Source: Liolophura sinensis (lineage: Eukaryota; Mollusca; Polyplacophora; Chitonida; Chitonidae). Taken from it: 64,000 nt of DNA. A program made the translations under genes and the position numbers. The notes beneath the pieces were generated by a model. It saw only the letters and a program-made list of their open reading frames with translations, was not told where the DNA came from and did not search any database. The stretch covers positions 21,559,608 to 21,623,607 of the forward strand of contig NC_088300.1 in the NCBI RefSeq assembly GCF_032854445.1, given 5' to 3'. Positions 13,401-25,400 of the stretch are shown in pieces; within the stretch, counting starts at the first letter, position 1; each line of letters opens with the position of its first letter.

Positions 13401-16400
13401 TTTATGACACTCAGTTAGGGCCACTTGTGATCATCATATTAATACCTTTGGAAAAATGTACTTGGAATCACATTAGTTTCTTTGTGCCACTCTAATGTGC
13501 TATTAAATCTCTTCAAAGGTTCTCTGTGGTGCACACCAGTTCAAGTTCAGGTCACTAAATTGGTTTCTTCTTGTCTGAAGAGACCCCAAATGACACGGAT
13601 ATACAGTAAAACATTAACATCTGATATGGACAATTTGATTGGTTCTGGTGTCAAAACTGCTGTTTGTACCGCTCGTGAAAGATATTGTGTGCCAAAAAGA
13701 TTCAGTGTATGAACATTCCATCTAAGTTTTGTTGGATAAATATGGGGTTTTCATGTTGTCTGTGAACCTTAGTTAAGGCCGCCCATCCTGGTCATCCTAT
13801 CCATACCTCTGAAGAAGTAGGTACAGAGTCACATTAGTGTCTTTTGTATCACTCTGAAAAGCTGTTACATCTCTTCAAAGATCTTCTGTCGAAGTTGAGG
13901 GCAATAAAATTTGGTCTTCCTGTCTTCTTATAGACCCTAAAATTACCCACATTTACAACAGAAGATTCTAGTCTAATATGTATAATTATGAAATGTGTAC
14001 AACCCAATAAAGTTAGATGGAATGCTCATATATTGCTCACATAAGTGCACAATGTCTCTCTAGAGTGGCACAAATGGCAGTTTTGTCACCAGAGCTATTT
14101 ACATTATACATATTATACGTTAACATTTTGCTGTATATCTGGGTCATTTTGGGGTCATTACAGATAGGAAAGCCCCATTTTGTTGATCTCACCTTGATCT
14201 TGTGTGTACGACAGAGGACCTCTGAACAAATTTTATTGGCATTTAGAGCAACACAAAAGAAACTAATGTGATTCCATAGCCATTTCTTCACAGGTAGTGG
14301 ACGTTATTATGGGTGACCCTAATTAAGTCATGAAGAACATGAAAGCCCCATATTTACCCAATGAAAAATGGATGGCACGTTCATATATTGAATCTTCTCA
14401 GTGTACAATGTCTTCCTAGAGAGGCACAAATGGCAGTTTTGTCACCAGAACCATTTAAATTGTACATAATAGAGTTTTACCTTTTGTTGTAAATGTCGCT
14501 CATTTTGGGATCTACACGGACAGGAAGACCCCATTTATGTGACGTTATTTTGTGTGAAGGACAGAGGAACAGATTTAATAGTCATTTAGAGCAGCACAAA
14601 AGAAAGTTGCTCATTTTTGCAGTCTATATTTATATTCTAAAGAACGAGTAACCGACAACGTCACACACACCTTACAAACTCATTGCTTCTAAACAAGAGG
14701 GTTACCAAACTATTAAGTCATTGATTTCAGTTCAGACGAGTATCAGATTGATCATGCATGTGGCTGTTTATTTAATAGGTAAACTCTTTGGAATGGTGTC
14801 ATGTTCATCAGGTACAAATCTGCTTTTAAGTTACAGCTATGACAAATTTCTCACTGTGAAATGAACATTGCTGCCATGTGCTGTTTACATGTTGTGGGTC
14901 ACACACTTGTTAGTACATATGTTCATTCTTTCATGAAGCCAGCATTGTCTTCACCAGGAATGGAATACAAAGTTGCAAATTATCTGCCACAAACTGGCTA
15001 CATATGTTCAAACTCTTTGTGATGTCAAAGCTTCACTAAGGAAGGAGAAGCTGTTGTTTATCACCTGGTGTGTGACATTCTACTCAATGTTTTGTCAGCA
15101 AGAATGATAACTGTTTCATAAGTAGTCTCATCTGTTCAGTCTATGTCATCGGACAAGTGTTTTTGCATGGGGAAGGGTGAGTCTAACATCAAATATATAG
15201 TCTTCAATCATCTTCTTTTCATGTAATACCATAATGGTTGAGGGTTATAGAATAAAACACATGGTACATGTTGTTGATATCAGAAATTGCTGTGGCCCTA
15301 CTAAACTAATGCAATGTTTGTGTCGTCTTCACTGCCGTCATCTGTTGACGACCACTTGTCCTAATATTTTCTTGACTTACTTGGGAAGGTTTGTCTTTAA
15401 CTTGCCAGAGGTTGATGGTTTAAACTGGGTACTCTATTTTTCCTCAAGGCATGTTCTGTGGTCAAAAGACCGTTGGGACTTTTTTCTTCAGTGCTATGAT
15501 GTTTTTGACAGGCATTGCAAAGTTTCTGTTAACAATAAACATGGATGTGGATGACCATGGGTTTCTCCCAGGCTTTACTTGGTTTTCTCCCACCTGATAC
15601 TGCCGATGGCATCATATAGGTGAAATATTCTCCATCACGACATAAATCACCAATCAAATGAATACATAAATTTTACTCGTACAACCCTAGAAACGTTCCT
15701 GATTTACATGTAAAAGAGAAAGGCATACATGCATGTTAACTAACTTTTGAGCTTTGAGCTGAAAATTTACTGAACTGTTGACCTTATTAGATGAGCTACT
15801 TGTCATTGATGTAAATAATCGTGTTACCTGTCGCTTTAGTTTTGGATCAAAGGCAGCTAAGTAAATGAATGTGACATGGAGGCAGCCTTATAAATACCTG
15901 TAGGCTGTCAGCACAGCTATGTATATGTACTTGTTACCGAGGATTGTTATTCTCCATTGGCATATGTGACAATTAATGTCATGATCAGTGAAAACTGCTT
16001 AAATATTTGATTTCATAGAATTGCTGTGTTAACAAAAACTTTTAATATGTTCAGGTTATTTGGATCCTTTACCATTAAGGGCAGTCAGGTTTGAATTGTG
16101 ACCAATTTGTTAGGATGTAGCAGTCATCAATATTGATGAACCAGACACTGGGGACTGTGTGATTTCACACATAAAATGGTTTATGAAATGTAGTCCATTT
16201 ATGTGCATTGTGAGAATGTCTGGTGTAAGGCTAGATGATTGAGCCATTATCTGTGAACAGTGTTTCTGTTTGTAAAGTATCGCTCTAGTGAACTGACAAG
16301 ATCATGCACAGTGGTCCATCTTTAAAAGTCCACATTCATGAACAATTGTGCACATCTGAGCACAGAGTTATCTGTCAATGCTGGTATTGTTTAGATTGTA

Positions 16401-19400
16401 ACCTCTGCCCCATAAAGGAAATTGCATAGATATTATGCTCTCAAACTATACGCATACTTGTATATACATGTGCATGTATGTTGTTATATAGCAATCCTTG
16501 TCTGTCTGTCTGTCAGTCCATCCATAGGTATCAACCCAGCTAAGGATATATTTCAACAACCTAGGCTAGGGAAGTGCTAGCCTTTGTTCTTGACCGGCGC
16601 GTTCATTGACGACTTCCAGTTCTGGGTAATATCGAGTTACCTTTGGCACTCACACAGGAGTGGGAAAACATTTTGCAACTCACAATTTACCATCTCATCA
16701 GGTCTATGCGTTGACGATGTGTAGCAGTGCAGCAGGCAAACGGCGGACATACTTGGTACGGAAGAGTAGAGTTTCCCAAACTGACCCCACCCCTGTTTCC
16801 TAACCTGCCTCGGTGTTACCATCAGTTTTCTGTTTTCATCAGTTATGGGAGTGTATTGCTGAGAGCCCATTTTATGTCCCACTGAAAAACAGTATTGAAA
16901 GGAATTTGATAACGCAGTTAATTTTATCAAAATATTAGATGTTGCGTTTATATTTTGTTCAATTTATAGACCCAGATATCATGTGGGAAAAATTTATTTA
17001 GACGTTCTTTAAGTGCATTTTTAATTTTTTGTTGTGACTTTTTGTAGTTGCGATATTAACCAGATTGCCAATTTCCCTGTACCCTCATGTACTACAAGTA
17101 TAGGAATACGGTTGTTCGGGCCTACAGTAATTCTACTCTAGTGACAGTGACAGAATAGCTATAATCACACTATGACTACTGTAAGTCTTCAACCTTTTCA
17201 CATGTTTGCCTAGCCCTGAAATTGGTGAATCCAATCAATGTAGTTTTGTCTCCGAAAATCAAATTGAAAAGGTTCAAGGATTAGGTAGGCCAGTTTAACA
17301 TGTTTAGCAAGAGTTACCTAATACAGATAGATTACATGACAAATCTGTGTTTTAATTATGGCTTACAATTCCTCCCTCTGAAAAGGCTTGCACTGAATCA
17401 TGACTTGTATGGATTTTGGTTTAGTTTCAAAGTGTCAACAGATTTACTCAGTTTTAAAAGCCGATACATCATTTAGTTCATTGTTTTTCCTGATCACAGG
17501 AATGGTGTAGCAAATAAAAGTGTAAAAGTGTAACAGAATAGATGTTCAAGAGGCTGGGCTTTCTCATTCATCATCTAAACCAACTTGTCTTGTCAATAGC
17601 AGCTCACTATGCTGATGATCGGGGGATGTAGGATATTTATATGTGCATTACAGATCACAGTTATTTTGTTCTTGGAAATTTAACGCCATGATTTGTTATC
17701 ATACAACACATGTTCGTGTCAGAAATATTCCTTTTTTTTTTTTCTGCCATTGCCAGTGTCAGCATGGATGAGATAATGATCTGCGTTCAGTCACGATACA
17801 CAAACAGATTAAACTGAATCTTGTTTGCATGACACTTACCTGTGATGTATTCATATCTGTTCTCCTTTATCATAATCAAAGAATTTTGTGTTGATAGTCC
17901 TTTCTCTGAATTTTCCACATGTATGTAGAAGTCTGGTTTGATAAGACTTTGATAACACTTCTTTTGTCTTTTCCTTTGCCTTTTACCATACTTGTTTACA
18001 TAGAACATGATGTATAATTTATTGGTCATGTTTACATACCTGTATTACACCCTTCTTTTGTGAACAGCCAGGTACAATTACACTTCCTTGTGTAAAGGTC
18101 ATTTGTGTTTCCAGCATAACAAGGACAAAACTAGCTCTCAGATTTGAATATCAGTGAGAACTTTGAATTTGGGATGAACTTTTAGTAATCAATATGCCAT
18201 AGCACTGTCAGAGGGCAGAGAAATAAACAGAATGAGAGACCTTCTCATTTAGGAGGCTGGGAGACTTTCAGTCACATATTATTAAAAATGAAAACATAAA
18301 GAAATCAATGTTACACGGAATGTGGAGATTTTCAGCAATTTTCCAAAGTGTTTGTACTTTTTATAAACACTGTGTATTTGTCTCTTAATATTATTGACTT
18401 AGTTGATGAAGGGGAAAAGGTGACTTATCATTAAACCTATTATGTCATTATTGTAGCTATAGTGACACCATTGTGGTTGTCACACAACACCCTGGCCTAT
18501 AAAAAAGACAACAACAACATAATGTGACCAACATAAAGAATTTTTATGATCAAAACCAGTCAATAAAAGCAGAGTTTAACCTACTGAGAACAGATAACCC
18601 AAATCCTCAACAAATCCAACCTCATTTTTATTTCTATTTTTTGGACAGGTTCTTTATAATTTCCAGAAAGGTTCCATGCACATGTACTTCTTCTCAACCA
18701 ATGGATTTCCGTCTTCAAAATGTTACTGGCAAATATGTCTCCAGTTTTAATTTTAAATTTAGTGAAGATGTAAGATAGTGTCTTAAACCCCTGATTTTAC
18801 ATGCGAATATTTTTTTTTTTTTGGGCCTGATTAAAAAATAGCCCTGTATGATGGTATAATTTTCGCATATTGCACAACTGTTTTGCCTATATGCCTACGG
18901 TAATGCATACCATACTTACAACTTAAACAGTGTCTTGTATTTTTAAAGTGGCTCAGTACATGTAATGTGAGCATTATTATGTTTCATTTTGCCTTATTTT
19001 TCTTTTTCTTTCTAATTTTTATTTGTTTACTTGTTTACATCAGTGGTCTTTTAGGTTGTATTCAAGAAATATTTCATTTATATCGCACCTGTCTGGTAGG
19101 TGGAAGTTTGAGGAACACAGGCAGAGCTATGACATTAAATAGATGAAGTCATCTTCTCTTGCTGGGTACTTGGCAGAGCTGACGCTGCAGGAAGACTTCA
19201 CAGATTTAAACACACTCATTGCCTAATTGTGACCACTTCAGTGGCCTAATGGTTAAAGCGTCTGCCTCGATGTTGGGAGACACAGGATTAAGCCCTGGTC
19301 AGTTCATACCAAAGACTAAAATGATACTTGTTGCTGCCTCACTTAAGAGGCGCTCAGCACTGAGAGGTTAGAGCAATGAAACAGGACTTGTTGGCCCATG

Positions 19401-22400
19401 TGAGTATAATGTAACTGGGTAGGGTGTCATGTCTGATGTCCTCAGCATGATGCTTCAGTGGCAGCAGCACTTTGGTGGCATGGACCTCAAGAAGACACAG
19501 TTTATGTACACACACCTAATGACTCCTGGTCATCATATGAATGAAAAATTGTTAAGTTCAATGTTAAACCCCAAGCATTCATTCAGTCAGTCAAGGATCA
19601 GTAAAACAAAGATTAGTCAAGTCTTCTAATAAATGCTTTAAGTGCTGGCCCACTGAGACAGTCAGGTCTTTGACCAGTAAGATGGCATGTTCATATCCAG
19701 CTTATGCTGCACCAGCTGTGGCTACAAGTCAAGAGATTAGTTGGGTACCGGGTGAAGGGCAGTGGTTTACACCGGCCACTCCAGTACTCTTCAACCATTA
19801 ATCTGACTATCGAAGAAGTCCTTATTTGCTGCAAATTAAAACATTTATCGAATAAACCAATAAAATTTTGATACTATGTAGTCCATAGACGTTTATGCTG
19901 GTTATCACCCCAGAGATGTACAGTTCTACCCACAACCCATGATCTAGGGTTAGTTATCTTCAAAAAGCATGTTAAATCAGTGGTACAGGAAATGTTGTCC
20001 AGAAGTTCTTGAGAAACAAGCCCAGCTGCAAATCTGTATCTATTAAACTATTACAATGCTACACAATGTCTTTATCTGTAAGCTGTGTAGAAAAAGATTC
20101 TTCCCAAGCTAAAATTATGTGCATGTACAGCAGGGCTTTAGGGCACTATACTGTTTGATGTATGTGGTATGCATATCAATTGACAACACTCTGGGGAAAT
20201 AATAATGAGTTTGATGTCAGGTTAGTACTTCCATTAACTTTATTGGAGCATGGCTGTTGATATCAATATTCTATAACACAAGACATCACTAACATGATCT
20301 AGTGTTTGAACCATTTCCCCAAACAAGATTTCTGAGCTTCAAATTGAAAGTCGATGAAGCCTTGTTAATCTCAGAGCTAGTATTGGTTTTCATGATGAAG
20401 CCTTTATATTAAAATTGATTTTACTTATGTGTAGCTGGTAATTTTGATGGAAACAATGGTGTTTACATATCCTTATCCATTTGGGATTTTCTTAGCTGTT
20501 ACATGTAGTTTCCTCGCTTGCCTGTTACTCTGTTTGGAGTTTTCCCTCGTTTACCGATGACGATCGCTTTAATTAGTTTAGCATTCCTCTGCCTTGACTT
20601 TTGCTGGTCTGCTAGGTAGGCTTTCCTCTGCTTGGGCCTCTGCCTGTCTGACATTTATGCTGGAAGAATTCTGCCACACTGTGTTTTGGCTGTCCTCAGG
20701 AGACACCTGCCTGAAGCAGCGACAACACAGTACTCTACCAAACATCTCTGCAAAGCGCCGTTTGATGTAGGGGATTTTAACCGCGTAGATCAGGGGGTTG
20801 AGCAGACTGTTGATGTAGCCGAGGATGGTGACGTAAACAATAAGGGAACCTTTCTCAGATGGGTGGATGTGGTCAAGATATCCACAATACTCTATCAGCA
20901 AAAACACACCTGCAAGTAGATTAGCGAAGTTAACCACTGTCAGGCTCCTAGAAATATTAAGATATGAAAAAGAATGTTGTCATTGCCACACACAGCAAAC
21001 AGTATGATGACAGTTGTAGAGCTCATGCATACAATGAATTCAATAAAACCTAGATACATGTATGCTGAGAAGATGTCACTTTCATCATCTTCCGGTTGTG
21101 CCAAATTGGAGAGTGAGTTTCTGCTAAGAACAGTTCTGCATGGTCATCTGTTGCTGGCAAATTAATATGCATTCAGAAGTTTGCAATGCTTGATGGTAAA
21201 AATAGCCCTGGCTGTCACCATATAGTGAGCTGACTTCTCAGGTTAATCGCATTTTGCTGCAGGGCAATCACTTCATTTGGTTCCAAAAACATTTACTATT
21301 ATCTCACAACATCTGCTTTTTTATTTTTCTTTATAGAAATGGAAGTATTAAGCTCTGAAAGTTCATATATGTAGGTCATTGAAAAGTATTAGTCTGTTTT
21401 AATTGATGGACTCCAAGAACATTGTCATGTGTCAGATTTATTATCACAATTCTAGGCTTTTGATTGGCCCATTTGCCTTGAATAAATCACTACAACAGCC
21501 AATGAATATAACCTCAAACACTGGAACGGCCAAACGGCCCATAGCAACAACTGTCAAAAAAAGTACTTGTCAATGATGTTCAACCATTATGTCCGGAGTC
21601 AAGCTTGATGGTCTTTATTTTAATCTCATGAACTGTGATGTCTTCATGAAGGTTCTTCGTAAATTTATCATACCAGTGTGTTACGTAGGTATACAGCCCA
21701 GTACTTATTTTTGGAGCTGATGAAAATATATTATTCTTCTCTACAGAACATGCTGGTATTCCAGCCTCAACTTTTCCTCAATTCTCTTTCCTGTGGCCTC
21801 TGCCCAGTTTCCAAGGTGCCCACCATAATGCTGGCCGCCATCGCCTAAGTCAAATATTCTTCATTAGGGCGTAAAACACCAATTAAATAAATAAATAAAT
21901 TCAAGGTGAATTTATTGATCACTCCCCTGTAGTTTGAAGATCTGCTATAATGTACCATTCACCACATTTAATGACAAACAAGAGAGGGGTTTGTATGACT
22001 GTACCAATACTTTGTTGATATGCAACACAATTTGTCTGGGTGAGAACTGACATACCTGTAGGTGTCCAGCAGAGGAAGTAAAAGCCAATGACCAGCACAA
22101 CTGTCTTGGTGAATCTCCAGGTCTTCCTTGATACTTCTGATCCTATCTGGTGACTTATGGATGTGGCATGTCTGCGGGCAATACGAAAAATGTGGCTATA
22201 AACTAGAATGTTTTTCAGCAGTGGAATCATAAACAAGAACCACATGACCAGTCTGTAGTTTGGAGCTGTGATGATGAAGAAACCACAAACAGGCATTTGG
22301 TCAGTACTCTTTCCAGGATTCCATCCCATAACAGGTAAACAGCCCCAGATCAGGGACAGAAACCATAGTATGCATGATACTGTTATCACCCAACCTCTTT

Positions 22401-25400
22401 TCATCATCCGTTGATATAGGTAGGGGCGGGCAATTTTAATGTAACAGTCGACTGTAAGAAAGGCCATGTGAAGGACAGAACTAAGATTTGCGGCCAGTAG
22501 AATCCCATATCGAACCATACATTCCTCAAAGACCTGCCAGTTCCCAACATTGTAGGCTGTTTGATAGATAACAAACATCCCTAGGATGACATCGGCTAAT
22601 GCCAGCGAGGCTATGACAATGTCTGTGGTGTCATCTCTGTTGGTTCTTCTAACAACTGCTGTGATAACTACACTGTTCAGAAAGATGATGATCAAACCAA
22701 CAAGAATTGTCACAAAGTTAATGATGAGTACTGAGATTGTAACTCCATAACAGTCAAGACTCCAGAAGATAACATCTTCCTGGTCCCCAGGACATTGATC
22801 AGAGACGTTCAAAACGAGCGCCATTCTACTCGAAGAGCCAGCTACGGTCTCTTGTCAGGGTTGATGATTATCCGATATTCATTAAACCATGTCACTTTGC
22901 AATATTAGTCATAACTGTTACCATCATGCCACACAGCTAGTTATCATAGCACAGTGATGATCAGTTAATGGCAAACTGTCCACAGAGGCATTGGAGCTTT
23001 ATTGCTTTCACCACTTAATGAGAATGTATGAGAATGTGTTTGCTTTGCACGTTTTTCTGTACCAATTTCAAATATCTCAATGTCCGTCAGACATCATTAT
23101 TTAAGTGTAAAAATTTCTGTTTGATGAAATTGTCTTTGCATTCAAACACTTCCCATCATTGCTTCAAGATGTTTATTACCTCCAAATCTCATGTCCTATC
23201 ACTGCTGTAGGACAGCTATTTCTCTCAACGCTCTGAAACAGTTGTTTCCCTTTCAGCACAGACGTTTTTTTCCCTTGCAGCCCTTGGACAGCTTTTGCCT
23301 TGCAGCTCTTGAACAGTTTTTTCGATTGCTGTGGAAGAGTTGTTTTTCCTGCTCTAGGACAATTGTTTTGCATTCTTGCCATGCTCTTTTTTCCCCTTGC
23401 TGCTTGAGGATGGTTGTTCACCTTGCTGCTCGAACAGTTTCTTGCCTTCCATTCTTTCCCTTGCTGCTTGAGGACAGTTGTTCACCTTGCTGCTCGAACA
23501 GTTTCTTGCCTTCCTTTTTTTCCCTCACTGCTTGAGGATAGTTGTTCACCTTGCTGCTCGAACAGTTTCTTGCCTACCTGTTCTTTCCCTTCATTGCTTG
23601 AGAGCAGTTGTTCACCTTGCTGCTCAAAGAGAGTTTCTTGCCTTCCTGTGATTTCCACTCACAGATTTAGCACAATTTACTGTGCTGCTTAGACAGTTTC
23701 TTGCTTTCCTCTGTTTTTTTTTTCCTTGCTGCTTGTGGGCAATTGTTCACCTTGCTGTTTGGACAGTTTCTTGTCTTACTCTTTTTCCATTGCTGATTTA
23801 GGACAGTTATTTACTATGCTTCTAGGACAGTTTCTTGCCTTACTCTTTGCTTTCCATCACTGCTCTAGAACGGTTGTTTTCCCTCATTCTGTAACACGAT
23901 TAAGTTTTGCCTTCACTGCTACTTTAAACACAGATTGCTGCCCTCTGTGTCGCAACAGTTACTGTGATGTTTTAAAGTTCTTACACGTAAGTGTCTGTAA
24001 AGCTCAGCTTAGGGTGCTGTGGTTTCCACTCTATCATGGTATGTTCATGGTTATGCATAGTTCTCCAAACTGACCCAAAGGATCCTTCATAAGAGTGTGT
24101 GAGAGTTGGTCATAATCAGTTGAAGAAGGGCCAGGGATAGATATTCTTGTAGTTGTAGCAAAGCTTGGTTAAAAATAATAGGCTTTTAACTCTAGCTATG
24201 ATAATTTATGTCAGTTAATCCCATTGGGCATTGTGTGTCCAGGCTGCTGCTCACAGAAAATTCTCTCGGCACCAGATCAAGAACAGTTTTTTATCTAGGC
24301 CAATTCCATTCAGTGTCTCTATGCCTGAAACATCCAAACCACACTTAGCCAGGTATTAAGCATATTACACTCTTCATACATGTAGGTAATCTTAAAACTT
24401 CTCCATTGAAATCTATTTCGGTTCATATGAGCAGATTTTATTTTAGCGCTGCTTTCAATTGTTTATGTTTCCTATAACATATTTATTTTGAATGGGTATT
24501 TAGAAAGATTCGGGCTTGGCTCTCCGTGGTTAAAATATCCATATATTGATTTTGACACGTGTGAAAGCTTTATCCTGAATGTCCAAATGAAATACATGGT
24601 TATTAAAGACAGTATCCCAGTGACAGGGATTCTGCCCTGTTCAGCTACATGTAAATGTGAATAATGCAATGTATTCAAGGAGTTGTGCTGAAAGTGAATT
24701 CCACAGCAAGCAGAATTTCGCCTGATCTCACGCCAGCATGTAATTGTGATTTGTGTTGCCTGCTAGACTGATTATTAATGCATGGCTGACAGCTGATGCG
24801 TGTGGAATTTTCTGATACACACCATGTACATACAATTTTAGGTGCAAGTAATGGACAACTTTCATCTGTTAGTTATACTTGAATCATCACATTGTAGCTG
24901 CGAAAACCTGTCTAATTCCACAACACAACAGTGATACTTGAAGGTGATTGTTAGGATAATTGCACAGATACTGCCAAAGCTTTTATATTTGGTGATACTC
25001 AGTTGCTTCAAGTTGTAAATGTTGTCAGCCGCGTTAGCCATTTAAAATGTCGTATGTGGAATATCTATTTAAAATTTGTGGCAAAAATGCTGTGTATGTT
25101 TGCTGTGAATCCAGCTTAAGTATTACTGGCATAAAATATTGTAGGCGTTGCTTTACTCAAAGAATTGCACTATCTTCTTTGAACGCTTATAGCCAGGTTT
25201 AACAAACCTACACCCTGTGTACACTTGGGAAGAGCCTGTTCATTTTTAGTGAGAGCCAGTTTCTTCAAGTGCATCAGCATCATTTACGTACTAGTTATTT
25301 ATTTTGACTGGCTTGCAAAGAGTGTGTCTCTTGAACTTTTTAAGCAATTTTCATCTAACTTATTTCACAAAAGAACTCTCTTCTCTTTTGTGACCTTAAC

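Larger units (their letters stand above)
14661..19224. other. Intron interior, no gene recognised
   Basis: Holds a SINE tail (15547-15670) and a small MITE (17186-17293). A 97-codon open frame at 16930-16637 (-) has no recognised homology. Otherwise AT-rich single-copy sequence. Confidence 0.55.

Noticed and set aside
16637-16930. 97-codon open frame on - with an ATG in good context at 16870 ([15 protein letters not shown])
   Set aside because: Could be a first exon, with a donor-like AGGCAG/GTTAGG further on, but no partner exon or family match was seen. Kept only as a weak candidate.
19225-19300. Functional tRNA gene at the head of the SINE copies
   Set aside because: A- and B-box likeness is present but no cloverleaf with proper acceptor stem could be traced, and the same head is joined to SINE bodies.
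20910-20936. Alternative acceptor for GPCR A exon 2 (after GACAG)
   Set aside because: It would insert nine residues in TM6 that GPCR B lacks, and the TM6-TM7 distance fits class A receptors better with the acceptor at 20910.
23191-24073. Cys/Leu/Phe-rich open frames on + (114, 92 and 115 codons)
   Set aside because: They follow the 64-bp minisatellite and start over in different frames as the array drifts. No start context or splice structure supports a gene.
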